A DNA stretch of 64,000 nt from Echiichthys vipera (GCA_963691815.1 OY829662.1:23814562-23878561), one strand, 5' to 3'; numbered from the stretch's first letter, positions 12,351 through 27,072 are shown. Translations and numbers: made by a program. The notes: a model not told the origin generated them from the letters alone.

Positions 12351-15300
12351 TTCTGTAACTAATGGATCTTATTAGTTATTTAATCCTATAAAAACAGGGT
12401 GAAATGTCATGATTGATGTGATCGACTTGCGATTGGTTGGGTGAATGTACGGGCGGGACTTTGATATATTTTAGTTTCACTTTTATACAGTGGGAATAAA
12501 TGGAGACCCAGCGTCTATCTTTATAGGCTACAGGCTATGAGAGTAACCATAGCAGTAGGGTATAGGTCATTGTTGGGCATAACGGAGAAAACTGGTTGGT
12601 GTAAAGGTCAGGTAAATGTAGGAGGAAACACACATCAACAAGGCAACAGACACTGACACCAGCCAAGACATAGCCAACATACCTACATAACCAACTGTAT
12701 ATCCACAACTTGTTTTACTTTTTTTTACTTTATGGATTAAACAAACCATTTAAAAAAAAAAAAACTGTTAATATGTGAGCTTTAGAGCTGCTGATAGGTT
12801 GTGTAACCTTTGGACAGAGCCAAGCTAACTGTTTACCCATCCCCAGTCTTTATGCTAAGCTATAAGCTTATGATTTATTTGTTTCCTGTTGAGCCTTGTA
12901 AAAGGAGAGCTTCTCAGCTTACTTTTGGCAAGATAGTGAGTTTCCCAAGTTGTTGAAGTGTTTTACATTGTTGTGACCCTGTCTCCCCATGACATCAACA
13001 TTTTTAAGAGTGTTATTATTTCACATGCTGCATAGTCCTAATAAATCTTTCCTAAAATAAAGAAATCGCAGCCCAACTGTCATTGGGACAACCGGGTGAA
13101 TCTAGCAACAGTTAGCCTTTATATGTGCTACATCTCTGTTTTTATTATTTTATGGAACAGTATACTGTGACTGGGCTCAGGTGATAAAGCCTGACTCAGG
13201 TAACAGAGTGAGCCTCTGCACTAGTGTTTGTTTAATTCTAATTCCACTCAGGTCAAATGAATCTCTCATCCATGTGACATTTGTTACTCTGAGAACAGGC
13301 TAATTGTGTGGAGAATAAATATATCTACATCAACACATACAACTATACGCGCTTTACAACAGAAATCAGCATTCACCACACATTCATACACTCGTGGCAG
13401 CTGCAAGGTAACCTGACTCAGCAGATGGTTTCCTACACACTCCATCCGAGAAGCTGTCACTGGAAACTGTTTGGAGAAGGAAAATTATACCTGGCAGGTA
13501 GTATGGTATCTGTCTAACACCTGTATTGTGGGCTGCCAAAGTCAGTTGGGAAAAAAATCCGAAACATATTTTCCATCAGGAAAAGCCTCAGTGCCGTTCT
13601 TTTCTCTTCTTTCAATACAGAAATAAGTCGCTCTCCATATAAATGATGTGATTGCAGAAATCTAACTTCTTTAGCCGCCATTGTCGTTTTGAACAAACAA
13701 TGGCCTCTCTGTGTCTTCTTCCCTAGATTTTACTGTATCTTGGATTACAGATGTATCACAGTATCTACATACTGCACATCTACTGTTTATCTGTAATATA
13801 TATCTATATATGTCTTAAACAATATACTGGATGTCCCTCAGGATGGCCCTTAAGTCAGTGCATTAGACCTTGCTTGGGGATTAGGACTTCCACACAGTTT
13901 TTATGTAACATATGGTCCAAGCTGCCCACACAGCCATGACCTCATCAGTGGCAGCAAGAGATCTGCAACAGAGCGTCCAAACCCGGCCCACGCTGACCAG
14001 TCCGAAAGGAAATGGGCAGGAAGGCGGCAGGGATGCTGTTGGTCGCCGTTCAAATGGCCGACAAACAATTCTCTCTTTCTCAGCTAGACTGAAAAGAAAT
14101 GTGGCCTTTGACTTTTCATCGAACCTTTACCGCAACAGGTGTAAAGCAACTGCAAATGTCTATGTAGCAGTCTGAAACTTACTCCGGACTTAAATATCAC
14201 AACAACCATGAAATCTTTTACAGACATTCATGGTCCTCAGAGGATGAACCAGACGGACTTTGCCGATCCTGACTTGTCCTCTAGCATAGATAGATAGATG
14301 TCTAAACAGTGAAATCAGCAAACCTCTCCCTTGCTGTGGCAGAATGTGTTCAGAGGGGCACAAATCTAGTCAGTAAAAAGCCCTGGTAAGCAGGCTGTTA
14401 TTTGTTAGATTAAATGGAGCTGTCAGGGCCGTCTGGCTGGCAGTCAGAGAGCCAGATCATCTCAGTGCTGATGGCAGTACTTTGTTCTGTAGCCTGCTGT
14501 GTAAACCCTGACAAACAGACAAAACTCCTACAGCACAGTCACTCCCTCTCATGCACACAAAGCCTTGTTGCCTTTCTGCTCCTCTCAACTGTCAAAGTCT
14601 GGAACGTCGTTTGTGCTGCAGTGGAGCCACTGGACACTAGGCAGGCAGGAGAGGCTATCGATTTCTGCTCTGGCACCAGCTAAACTGAGCTTGCTGTGAA
14701 AAGCCAAACGCAGGTGGAAGTCTGGTCGGGAAGACACACTCCATTGAGTCTGGTAATGTCGTCATTATGGTCGGTGCAGAATGAACTGCTGGTGCTCGGG
14801 GGCCGCTGAACACAGAAGTGATGTTGCTTTCACATCCTCTTACATAATCATTTTGTAATCCCTCTGAGTTTGGAGACTAACAGCTGCTCAGTTTTGTTTG
14901 GAGCTGATTTTGTTAATCGCTGCAAAACTCAAGGACAAACCACCCTAAATACCCCTGGAGTTATGTTATAAAGAAATGCTTCCATCTATCTTTAAATTAG
15001 CTGTAACCAAGTATCATGCATACTTGTATGTAAAAGGCTGACTGACCTACAGAGAATTATCTCCTGACTCCTCCGGTGGGCTTTATTTAGCTCATTGTTT
15101 TGTTTTTTTGTTTGCCCACAACTTTACTGTTTAGGTTCAGTCTTATAGCTCTCATCAGCATTTCCAGCAGCAGTGAGCAGCTGTTTAATTTGTGAAAAAG
15201 CTGTGATAAACCCACTGTAAGCTACCTGCACAGCACTAAACAGCAGACACATACAGTTAGCCACTGGCTCACAAAACAAAGTGGAGCATTTAGCCGGAAA

Positions 15301-16316
15301 AAGACAGCTCTTTCTCTCAAGAGTTGGTGGAGAACAAAAGCGGAGCCAAAAGAGAGTCAATATTGGGTTTAGATTCACCAGATGACCAGTGACATGACTT
15401 TAAATGAAAGCTAATGTATGATGGTTGTGTCCAATCTAAAGTCTAATGTGAATAGGCACTGTTACATGTTTTGTTAAACTTCAAGAACTGTTTTCAACTT
15501 AAAGAACTTAAAACCAGGCTGAAAAGCAGTATATTGCTGCACTCTTTGTGGGCCAGGTGTACTCTCTTGCATCTGTAACTACAGCCAACAGTGATGTCAC
15601 AAGGTCCTGGAGTCCATGTACAGTGGACATCACTACAGGTCAATACAGACAAGATGTTCAGGGGGTGTTTTTACTCTTTTAAAGATTTCAAAGGCATTAA
15701 GCATTGGCAAGTTATGGAATACTAGACGTCCACTGTACTAAAAAATAACTAAAAAATCATTTTCAACAACAATATACCGCCTAAATGTAAGGATTGGTGC
15801 TCAGACACACATTGACATTTATTTCCTATTCATTACACAACTGAAACACCCAGACACTGACATCAGTGTCTGACTGTCCCAAAGACAGTCTGTCCCCCGA
15901 TGTCATCTGTTTCAGAGTCATTTGATGGATAGTAATAATAATAATAATAATAAGCAAATGTATTTATTTAAAACATTTCGTAGCATGGAATGTAGTTCAA
16001 AGTGTTTTACATAAGAAACAAATCAATAATAGAGCTATTAGAGAGGAGAGAAAATACTACAATAATAAAATCTTAAGAGATTTTTAAAAAGTAGGTTGAA
16101 AAAATCACAATGATAAAAACTATTTAAGATATAAGAAGCCATTAAACAAGCATGAAAAAAGAAATATCAAATAATAACAATGCTGTTCGAATAAAGCGGA
16201 ATTAATTAAAAGCAATATCTATATATATATAATATATATAAAAATATGTTTTGAGCGGTATATTAAAACTATCATCAGAAGCTGCTTGTCTCATTTCTTG
16301 TCTATTTCGTTATTCT
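12351..16316. other. intergenic; no gene recognised
   Basis: Between the LINE and the SINE there are only short frames. Around 12780-12880 is a piece of a common fish repeat (words such as CCAGTCTTTATGCTAAGCTA) that also appears at 31904-32600 and 62925-63060. Near 15938-15951 is a short (ATA)n run beside a fragment ending in AAGTGTTTTACATAAG. Confidence 0.45.
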
Positions 16317-16480
16317 GGCGACACAGTGGTGTGGTGGTTAGCACTGTCGCCTCATGTTGTCCCCGTGTCTGTGTGGTTTTCCTCCAGGTTCTCCTGCTTC
16401 CTCCCATAGTCCAAAGACATGCAGGTGTTAGGTTCATTGATGACTCTAGGGAACCCGATAGGAACAAGCGGTTGAAGATG
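16317..16480 (+). mobile_element. tRNA-derived SINE copy, internally deleted (SINE copy A)
   Basis: It begins with CACAGTGGTGTGGTGGTTAG and GCACTGTCGCCTCA, the tRNA-like head with an A-box-like stretch of a widespread fish SINE. It continues with CCCCGTGTCTGTGTGG, CTTCCTCCCATAGTCCAAAG and ACATGCAGGT, and ends AAGCGGTTGAAGATGGATGG. The B box and much of the middle are missing. The tail runs directly into the (GATG)n array. SINE copy B at 54102-54277 carries the complementary 3' half of the same family. Confidence 0.75.
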
Positions 16481-16625
16481 GATGGATGGATGGATGGATG
16501 GATGGATGGATGGATAGATGGATGGATGGATGGATGGATGGATGGATGGATGGATGGATGGATGGATGGATGGATGGATGGATGGATGGATAGATGGATG
16601 GATGGATGGATGGATGGATGGATGG
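16477..16625. repeat. (GGAT)n tetranucleotide microsatellite grown from a SINE tail
   Basis: About 36 GATG units with two GATA variants (near 16514 and 16590). It starts exactly at the 3' end of the SINE, whose normal tail is GATG. Confidence 0.95.
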
Positions 16626-16778
16626 GTCCTGATTCTGGTAAAGTTGACCTGATGCAGATACAGGGTTTTTACTCTGAAACGATAATCTCTTGGATTCTTA
16701 TTTTGTGGTTTATGACAGACATTTTCCAGTCCCATGACTCTGAGGAATCAAATAACACACACCGTGTTGGTACATGTT

Positions 16779-16779
<1 letters not shown>

Positions 16780-16853
<74 letters not shown>
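16780..16853. repeat. (CA)n microsatellite, about 37 units
   Basis: Perfect AC dinucleotide about 155 bases after the GGAT array. Confidence 0.98.
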
Positions 16854-16856
<3 letters not shown>

Positions 16857-19800
16857 GGGGCGCAGGTGGCAGCAGCGATGCTTTCCAGATCACTGAAAAC
16901 AACTGTACAGCTGCCGATCCTCAATGCTCCGAGCATCAGCACAAAACATGAAACTAAGTACAGTGTGTGTTATATGTGTTACAAGTAAATACAGTATAAT
17001 TATGGATACGGAAATCCAGAAATCAGATTTTTACTGTGACTGGTGTCAAAGGGTTTGCTTTTCTAAAATAAGTGGTCAGTAGTTTGCAGTGTTGTATTAG
17101 ACTAATAGCTCTGTTACAGCAACTGTAAGGTACAGCAAGTACAGTGGGTTTTTTTGAGAGTACTTAAATGTTAAACATATCCGGAGGGGATTTTTGAACT
17201 TACCAATTCATTAATTGTACACCTCCCTGCCATCTCCAGACATGTCCTATCTCCAACTCCGATGCTATTAACATAACAATGAAAAGCACTGTAACACAGA
17301 CTCTGAACAGCAACACCATTTCATAGTTTAATGTGCACCGTTTTAACCAGACATGATCCTTAAACATGTTCAACATCAATGGATTTGATACCTTTTTCAA
17401 GCCTGTCAGTGCATTGGGGCTCAGTGTGTTCACAGACAGTCTAAGGGGAGTGTGAACTAGAAAATATCCAAAGGCGTGTTAAAGCTTCTGTTCTTTGTTT
17501 TGTTTTACAGCATCAGCAACACGACTGAGTCATCCATTCCACACCAAACACGGCACAAACTTCTTTTCCTAACGCAAACTCATGTCAACACACAGACAAA
17601 CACATGATGCCTGTGTTGAGAGAGACCTCTAGAGGATAACCAGTGACATGAAACAGACAAAGCAAACAGGGGGCCTGATGTCTGTGTGTGTGTGTCTGTT
17701 TGTGTGTCCCTACTCTATTATGGCTATTGTGGTGTATAAGGTAAATTATCAAATGCTGCTCTGGGCTTTTTGTATTCACTGCACAGACTCTATTTGGCTG
17801 CTGTTGTTTGGTTTTCGGCTGCCTTACAATATTAATACACATTAATGTGAAGCTCTATCATTTCCTGAAGGTAATGTCTCCGTTCACCACCAATAAATCA
17901 CCACAATGACTCCCTGTGGTGGAAGATGGCAGTGCAGCAGAGATTTCACGACTCTGCACAGTATTATGTGACTGCAAAGGAACATTTCATCCCCATTGGA
18001 CCCTCAAACACAGAGCATGTGCACACACACATGACTTTTCCTTGTTTTTGTCATTATGTGTGTTGTATTTGATGTTCTGTATTATAACGTGTGTGTATTG
18101 TTTTTAACTTTGCCTGTGTAACTTTTAGTAAAGGCCTAACCAGGGACAGGGGTTGCAAATTAGTCTTGACTAAAAAACCTGTATGCATGGAAGCTATTTC
18201 ATATTTAATATGAAACAATGTATTTTTCCCTAATCAATAAACTTATAAACCTAAACCTAAATATGACAATAAATCACCCACATCTGGGTTATATAAGTCT
18301 GTCTCCTAACCTTTCTGTTGATCTGGAATCTGGAATGACACATCCAGGGGGGATATTTCTGCTCCTGGTTGATTTCATTCATGCTTGATTGATGCGTTGG
18401 GAAAATCTCCTCATCTGAATTGTCATGCTAAGAGAAGTTGGAGCAATGTTTTGGTCTGTCTTCACACTCATTCAAACATACACGTTACTCCCTGTGTGAG
18501 AGCAATTAGAGTAAGCACTGGAAGTGCCACTTAATCTGTAAGACGATCCCAGGGTCATGATAGGGTCAGAATTCAACACACACAGACTGCCTGTGCAAAT
18601 GAAGTCACGGTGTCAGACATTATGATAAATATCCTAAAATCTGGGGTGTTTACTGCATTGTGTTATCATCCCTGTCTGGAAAAGAGAAGATGTTCTTATA
18701 ATTTCCTGCCTTTCTCAGGTAAAACAGAAGAAAATCAAAATGTTTCCATCTCAGTCTTTATTTCCATGCCTCCTCCCTGTCTTTATGACCCAATCATTAA
18801 TTGCCACACACCCACGGGCTGACGTCAGTCACCAATTATAGAGCTAGACAGTGGCAGCGGACATTGCGGGTAATCCTGGTGGCCACCGTGTCTGATTTAG
18901 AATCAATCAAGCTGCTGGCGGCCCAGAGGCCCAGCCCAGCAGGACATACCTAAACCCTCCTCAGCACTGCACCACACACTGCTGCTCCTGACAAATGGAA
19001 ACTGTAAGAGGAATGCTCCATTCACTCTGGCCAATACACATCGATGAACTATGAAAGACACACACAGACACATGGCACAACCGCATGCACACAGGGTCAA
19101 CACATCCAGACATGTAATGAGTAGGATAGAAAAGGGGAAATGAGAATAGGTCCTGGTCTATTAGGCAAGGCAAATGCATTTATATAGCACCATTAATACA
19201 CAAGGCAGTTGTATATAAAAGAAGGAATGAGCTTTTCTACAAATGTGGGGGTAATGCAGATATAAACAAGAGAATGTGTTGACAGTGTTAAAGGGCATTT
19301 TGGTATTTTTTAACCAAGACCCTGTTTCTCCATGAATATCTGTGTGTGCTGTGAACCAGCTACAATGTTATCTTATCGGACACCTGCACACCGACATACG
19401 ACAGACTCAGATTGTTGTGTGACTGGATTATGGAAAGATGGAGAAGTTGTTGTTCTGCTGCCATGCTTTGGTGTGTAGCTACTGATGCAGGTCAACACAG
19501 TGACTTTAGCTAAAAGCATTAGCCTCCCTCCACTGTGTCTGCAGCAAGTGTCTGCACTCTTGGAGCAGCGTGTTTCTGTAGACTAATGTGCTTTATTAAG
19601 ATGTCTTCTCCTCTTTGTCTGGCAGGAGTGTCCCTGTCAAACTGCAGACCTGATGCTCTGTAAGGAGCAATCTGGAGTTATTAGGATCCATTTGGAGCAC
19701 CACCAGACACAAAGTCTGCCTGTCTGCATCCACAGGGAACGTTTGTCTCTGAAGTGGAGCAGCACAAAAACTAAACATTATTTTTTATTTAAAATGGTTT

Positions 19801-22800
19801 AGATAACACAAAGCTACCCTTCATAATACTCTCCCTTTTTGAAGTTTCGCAACATCCCACAAGATTTCAGAATGACATTTCAGAACAAGTCTCCTCCATC
19901 CTTCCATAACGCAGTCAGACACTTTTGATAACAATCTGCATCAATAGGAACAGAAAATGCCTGCATTAGTCCATAATCATTTTCACTGTGAGCTTATATG
20001 AACAGTGTTTCCATTTTCATAAAGAGCTGACTGTGATCCTGACACAAAACTGGAAGATGTCATGGCAACTAGATTATTAAGATGAAGAATTTCAAGGCTT
20101 TTACATGTGAAAGACTTCATTTATGAATGGACTGCGCAGCCTCCCTTTGCAGCCGGTTTTATAGCTATTTTCAAAGTGTCTCTCCTTGGTTAGCAAACAA
20201 CATTGATGCTGAGAGAGCTTGAGCTGTTTCCTTTCTCACTATCACTTGTTGTGGAAGACAGAGAAAGATAAAATGGGGAGAGAGAGAAAATTACAGGAAC
20301 TTTGTTGCATTATTCATTATTATGTAAACAAATCAACCTTGAGACAGGACGGTCAGCACAGAGATGGAGAAAAGAACAAAGGCAGATGTCATCTGATTAA
20401 AGTGCTTTTAGAGAGCGAGTTGATTAACTGAAGTCAAGGCCTCATTTTTCTATGTATGTGTGTGTATGTTCCAGTGTTTGATGATAATTGGGTGCAGCTT
20501 CAAAGCAGCATTGGCAAAGGCTCAACCAGTGTTTTAGTCCCTCAGACAGCTGATGAAAAGACCTACCTACACACACTAAGCCTATTAAGGTGACGTAAAG
20601 AGTTTTGCAAGAGCACACAGCAACATCCAAAAAGTAGCATACAGCTGTGGCGTTGTGCCCAGACTGATGTAACCGTCACTGCCAGTGCTTTGTTACATTT
20701 GCGTGTTTGAAAACAACCTACATGAAAGTTTGGAATATTAATATTTAAAAACATCATGTCGAGCGACCAGATGCTGCAGACAGATCTGAAGTCGGATCAG
20801 AAGTGTTGCAGGGAAAGTGAAAACAAGGTTTGTTTATCGATCTCCTCCCACTACGCTGTCATTTCAGAGGTAGAGTTATGGGACAAACACAGCTGTTTGT
20901 CGGGACATTCTTCAGTCATCCATCTACGGCCGCAGAGCCTGAGCTTGTAATACAAACATGAATCTGTCTGGGCATCTGTCAGGAAATACATCTTCCCAAA
21001 CGTGCACCCACACAGCTCAAGCATTAAAGATCTGTCTCTCGTGTGTGTCTCTTTATCCCCTCCTTAATGTCAAAATTCACTCTGATCGTGACTCAGATAC
21101 GCTCCCTCTGTATGGAGTGTTTCATTTTTCCAGCTAGGGATTTCCTTCGAATGTGACCAGAGGAAATGAGAAATGATAATCAACAGCGCTCATCCCAGAA
21201 AGCAATAATCTGGATATGACAGAGATGATGAGGCAGACAGCAATGTACAGAAGCAGCTGCTGTGAAGTCGGTTTTCTCTAAGAAACTGACTGTCGTCTAC
21301 ATTTTAACAACGGCAAAATATGATATCATTTGACCCCACAGTTACCGCGTATTTTATATGTGCATTAAAGATACATTTGCATCCCTCTTGATGCCTCTCA
21401 CAGTGATGTCCATTTGTAGTAAAATTGCACATTTAATGATTTGCATTGTTTTCTCAATTAAGGTGAACAAAAGGTATTTTTAATTATATATCTTTTCATG
21501 GACAGTGCAATGTCTAACAAATCAAATAGTCCACAAGAACACACATTAAAAATATATATAATATAAGGAGATTTTCATTGAAAACATCTAAAACAGATCC
21601 AGAAAATGAAATCAAATTAAAAAAAACATTTTTATCAGATTGATAACAATTTATAATACAAAAAAAAACACATTGTATTGCATTAGATTTTAAAAAACGA
21701 TATCATGAGCTTCCTAAATGAAATATAGTGAACAAAAGGGAGCATTTTAGTATTTTGAGTTCAAGCAGAATTAATCTTTACTCTAATCTCTATAAAGAGA
21801 TTCTGCAGGGGAATGTAGAATCTGTTGGTGGTCTGGTGGAGTGGTGTGGTGTGTGGAGAGCAAAAGAGGCAGAATGCACCGACCCAAATGCAATCACAGC
21901 ACACATCGGCTGTTGTGTGACAACGATTCAGCTTTTCATCAGCTTTTTGTTATTATTCATCTGCATTTATATACAGATATCTGTTTATAGAGACGCCGTC
22001 TCTCAAACCCAACTCCATTCTCATGTTTCAAGTAGCTAATTGGACTGTAAAGATTGACCACTGAGCAAAAGGGAAAGTCTTGGCCTGAGTCACTGGCTAC
22101 ACCAGAAAGCCCAAAATATTATCCGTCAATGAGATAGAAGATGGGTTCCCAGATCATCATTTCTATTAATTGACATCTCGTCCTATTGCTTTAGCAAGTT
22201 CTTTATATATATAAAGTCATTTAACTTTATGGTGGGAATTGATTGACATCATTCTGTTCAGTTAGACCTGTGATAATATGGTGAACTTTAAGCTCATGGA
22301 CCTAAAGGTTTGGTTCTAAAAACTGTAGTGCATGCTGGGAATTTATGGGGGGCTTAATGTACTTCAACAGTCCTAGAGAGGGCTCAGTCAGGTTTGAGTT
22401 CATTACAACACATTTTTCAACAACATGTCACTTAACAACTTAAACGGTGCTGTTACACAATAGGGTATAAAACTGTAATACCTGTCAGACAGGAGGCAGG
22501 ATCAGGCTGAGCTGATAGGTTCTCCATGGATAGGCTGTGGTCAGGGTGTTACGCTATGCTTGGTGCTGACCTTGGTCCTGAAACACAAGGGAGATCAGAC
22601 TGAATGACTTCTGTTCATTCTATTATTGGGCATCGCCAGGACAGTTTGCACTGCCAGGAGACCTTGTTCTTTCTGGCAATCGCCAACAGTTGTTGTTGAC
22701 GTACTCTGGCACCAAAGCTGAGTCTGAGGATTTGGGCTGCGTAGATAAAGCATGTGGGGCAAAGCTAACCAGGCATTCTGAGCTTCAACAGGAAAGGTGC

Positions 22801-24341
22801 CATCCATTCCAAGAGACGGACAGCAGCCCCGACATTTCAGCAATCCATCAATACTTTCAGAAGTCAAAGGAGCTATCCGTCCAAGCAGCAGATATGGAGC
22901 CCATCGTTCAGACTGTGGAGGCAGCAGATGCTCACCTACAGAGGCGCGGCTGGAGGTTTGTGGCAAAGCGGGGAGCCTCGTCACAGTTTGTGGGGAGCAC
23001 CATAATGGTCTTGTCCACTTATGCTGTTGCTACTCTCACTATGAACTTTGGGAAAAACATCCAGGAACGAAGATTAAGATCAAACAGCAACTAGAAACAG
23101 GTGCCTCATCAAAGATGTGAACCTCTTCTCTCACGATGGTATAATTGGCAAAAAGAGCTGAAATGAAGAGAACTTTTTTGCCTCAACTCAAAAGACCCAG
23201 TCATCTCAACTTCATGCTGCGAGGATGTGAAAATGAAAAGGTCAAATCAGCTCCTGTCAGCCAAGACTCCTGTAGAGACACCTTTTTACCTCCAAGACCA
23301 AATAATCTGGTTTCAAAGTAAGTGTTTCAATGAAATGGGAGTCCTGGCCACAGATGATAAATAATGAATGGGCATAAATACTTTGTATGCAGTGCCGCCA
23401 CGTGACCACATGGTGGAGAACTGGGACTTCCTCACTATTTCTTTGATACAACAAAGCACAGGATCACTGGAGACTGGGTGCCTCTGTCCGCTCAACAAGA
23501 CTGGACAGAAACATTACTGAACTCAACCAAATGTATTAGACACAATGGGAAGTAAAGATGCATGAGCGATACGTGATATAAGAACAGCAACTAGAATTTT
23601 GAATATTTGGCTTTGTCCTTGGATGTTTTTTTAATCTTTGTTATAAAATGTTCTTTTAGTTGTTGTTTTTTTAAAAGCCTGTGTGACTGTGCGACTGTGG
23701 ATTGTAGATACCTATTTTCTAAATGTCATATTGCTTGAATGTATTTCAGTGCTGGTATTAAAGTAACTTTCAAACATGAGAATAAATGGTGACTCACACT
23801 TGCCTTGAATTTGCCAGGCTATGTTGAGCGATCACAGTAGGTTTTAGATCCAAAATAAAGATTTAAAGGGGAAGAGTTGTCCAATCCAGATAGTCGTACA
23901 TGAGCAACTAACTTTGGAATTAAAAAATGATTTGTCAATCGAAAAACATAGATCTGAGTCATTGTTCCTATTTATCCGACTGCAAACATCAGACTCCTGG
24001 TGACATTTAAAACATTTCTTCTTAGCAAAGACATTAATTAGCAACACAAACTATTTGGAATTTGACCAGTGACATTTCTGTCAACTAAAAGGTCAGGGAT
24101 TTAACCTTTCTTCTTCTACACTCGCAGTAGTGGCTCCGTCTACCATTAAATGTTACAGACTGATACAAACTACGGCGGGCTGAGATAAAAGGCAGGATCT
24201 TTTTTTCCAAAATGCTACATAGCATTTAATAAGCTGGAGGGGTTTCCCGTATTTTCATGAACAGGATCATCTCAGATCCTCTGCATTGGATTTCCACACG
24301 AGGAAATAGAAGATCCGGAAGTCCCTTGGACTTTCTTTGAT
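16854..24341. other. intergenic; no gene recognised
   Basis: 7.5 kb with only short frames. Around 19163-19240 is a fragment of the common fish repeat containing AAATGCATTTATATAGCAC. An open stretch near 22690-23094 has no ATG start and no recognisable domain. AATAAA at about 23781 has no supported transcript. Confidence 0.45.
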
Positions 24342-24980
24342 ATTCAATTCAATTTTATTTACAGTGCCAAATCATAACAAAAGTTATCTCAGGACATTTT
24401 ACAAACTAGGTAAAGACCACACTCTATGACTTATTTGTGATTTACAGAGATCCAACAATTCCCCCGTAGAGCACACAGTGGCGTTGAAAACCTTCCCTAT
24501 AACAGACAGGAACGTCAGACAGACCCAGCTCTGTGAAGGACAGACATCTGTCTGCACCGGTTGGGGAGGAAGAGAAGGAGGGAGAAAGAGAGAAAAGACA
24601 GACAGATGGACAGAGAAAGACAAAGACAGACACAAAGACAGAGACAGACACACTTCCAGTAACTATAATAATATCTATAGTAATGTGAATATGACTTATA
24701 TGTTATGGCAGTTAATAGAGCAGAATAGTAGAAACAAGCACAGCTAAGGTTATAAAATATAATAGTAGCAGGAAGCGTCATGCAGGACCACGGCAGCAGG
24801 CACCACCATGATCAGCAGAGACCTGAGAGACAACAAAGCACAAACAACTCCTGGGAAGAAGTTGAATTAGTAACATGCATTGATGAGACATGAATGATAC
24901 AGACAGAGAGGAGAGAAGCTCAGGGGATCAGGAAAAGTATTATCCCCCGGCAGACTAGGCCTATAGCAGCATCATCCAGA
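24342..24980 (+). mobile_element. dispersed fish repeat, long copy (family with ATTCAATTCAATTTTATTT end)
   Basis: It starts ATTCAATTCAATTTTATTT, then CAAATCATAACAAAAGTTAT, CTCAGGACATTTTAC, CCCCGTAGAGCACACAGTGG and GACAGACCCAGCTCTGTG. It continues to CCCCGGCAGACTAGGCCTAT and AGCAGCAT near 24965. The first ~225 bases are repeated in inverse orientation at 47518-47741, and a shorter piece is at 44540-44620. It has no coding capacity; I cannot assign its class. Confidence 0.65.
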
Positions 24981-26518
24981 GTAACGATGTCTTCAATAGG
25001 TTTCACATGCAGTACACCAGTGGTCCCTAACTCTCCAGCACCACCGTCACGTTCATATGTTACTAATAGAATAAAAGCAGAAGTTTGAACCTTTTAACAG
25101 TACCTTTCTTTTTCAACAGTTTACTAATAACAACTATTAACAACTGTTTATTTTTTACTTTTAGCAAACATTCTCTACACAGAAGATACTGCACCTTAGG
25201 CAGTACCTGTGGGAAAAAATAGTTTAATGATTTACATGTTACTGTTAGCTACCTATCTTAAATATTTAACCATTACTTTTAGCTTACTATTTTAAGGTTA
25301 CCTGTTACTGTTCGCTTACTATTTAAAATATTTAATATTTACCAACTTTTTAAGATGTAGGCTACCCTTGGCTGCAAATAGGTTAGTGGAACAAAAATTA
25401 AAGATACTAACAGGCGAAATTAATGTCTGTAAGTTAATGAGTCAACAAGGATGGGTGACACTGTATGCCAGCTGAGGACCAGCCTAAGGCCCAAGCACAG
25501 GCAGTGACCCAACCCTGTTAAATGAGAACGACAACAAGAGTACACAGAGAGCAGCGATGGCCTGCTTTGTCCTCCCTCTCTCTCTCTGTTCCCTGAATAG
25601 CTCTCACACAAAGGATATCGTTATTCCTCCTCTAATTACCAGATGGAGAGCTGTTTTTCTGCCTCTCGCTCCTCTGCTCTCACCCCTAGAAATAAAGTGT
25701 TCTGGGGTGACGACCCTCAGCCGTTATGAAACAGTCTGGTGGACAACGGGGCCCTCATTTCCTCCTCTAACTATATGAATCTGATTGTACGATCCACTGA
25801 GACCGTGTCAATCTGGGTATTTGTGATGGCCAATCTGCCTCGTCCCTTCCTGTCCCTGCGTGGTTGCATGTCACCGACTTCACAGTCCTGGTTTTAAGCA
25901 GACGTATCTAGGCCACAAGACACTCTCCATCTGCTATTCTGTGGCCAAAAGCCTTGGGAGGTCACTCAGGGAGGGAGAGAGAGCGAGAGAGAGAGAGAGA
26001 GAGAGAAAGATAGAGAGAGAGAAAGATAGAGAGAGAGAGAGACAAACCAAGCCAAGCCAGGGATTAGGCTGGTACGCCAGGTCCAAGGGGAGGTGAGATT
26101 AAAAACCAGGAGCTATATTACACACATGGTGGAAAAACACACTGGCTGGCTGCCCTCCTGTTTCCATACAACCCCATTCACACCATATACTTTAAGGGCT
26201 GTCTTTGAGCAAATAGTTGGAAATAATAATAAGCTTTAAGGGATTAGACCTTTTGTTAGCATTAGTGGAAAGGTCACCAGCTCTGCATCCATAGACACAG
26301 GCAAAAAAACAACAACTTCCATCCAGAAATCTAGGCTGAACTAAACTCTGTCTTTATGATAAAAGAAAGGCTGTTGCAACATGCAGCAGCTTCCCTGTGA
26401 GTTCACGGTATTTTGTTCTGCAGAGATTTGTGTTTCCTGTCCTCAGCATATCATGCAGTATTAAATCTCTGCTATACCCTCCACTAACCCTGTCATCTGG
26501 AAAAAGCCCTGACCTCAG
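24981..26518. other. intergenic; degenerate AT-rich repeats and a GA-rich patch
   Basis: 25090-25360 holds spaced copies of a degenerate motif around ACTTTTAGC and AACTRTTTA, described under findings. 25975-26042 is a (GA)n tract with AGAT interruptions. No exon recognised. Confidence 0.45.
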
Positions 26519-26545
26519 TGTGTGTGTGTGTGTGTGTGTGTGTGT
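26519..26545. repeat. (TG)n microsatellite
   Basis: About 13 units. Confidence 0.95.
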
Positions 26546-26739
26546 CAGATAGAGGACAGGTGTGACTCAGCAGCACCTGTGAATGATCAAGGGTAACACA
26601 TCCCTTATAGGGTTGGTTTTGCCTTTGAAAAATTGCAATTTTGCAACATTGCTTGGACTAACTCTGGTGGAAGGAAGGCTGTCAACAAGGAGGATTTGGT
26701 AAACATCTCATTGGGGGATTAACAAGGAGGGAGTATTTT

Positions 26740-26759
26740 CTGTGTGTGTGTGCGTGTGT

Positions 26760-26790
<31 letters not shown>

Positions 26791-26792
26791 GG
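26740..26792. repeat. (TG)n followed by a G homopolymer
   Basis: TG repeat with one CG variant, then about 19 consecutive G (26774-26792). Confidence 0.95.
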
Positions 26793-26891
26793 ACGAGTTG
26801 CCTGGTGGAAGGGACTGAAATGTCCTTCATGTAAACCGGTGACAAAGTGGCGAGCAGCGGCCCCCGGGAAGCAGAGATCATTGCCAGCACA

Positions 26892-26935
26892 GTGAGAGAG
26901 AAAGAGAGAGAGAGAGAGGGAGGGAGAGAGAGAGG

Positions 26936-26970
<35 letters not shown>

Positions 26971-27013
26971 GGGGAGAGAGAGGGAGAGGGGGAGAGAGAG
27001 AGAGAAGGAGAGG

Positions 27014-27072
<59 letters not shown>

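Noticed and set aside
22690..23120. Overlapping open frames of 134 and 107 codons on the plus strand, and 129 on the minus strand
   Set aside because: The 134-codon frame has no ATG start, three frames compete over the same bases, and I recognise no domain or splice context. An old retrocopy or repeat is possible but not shown.
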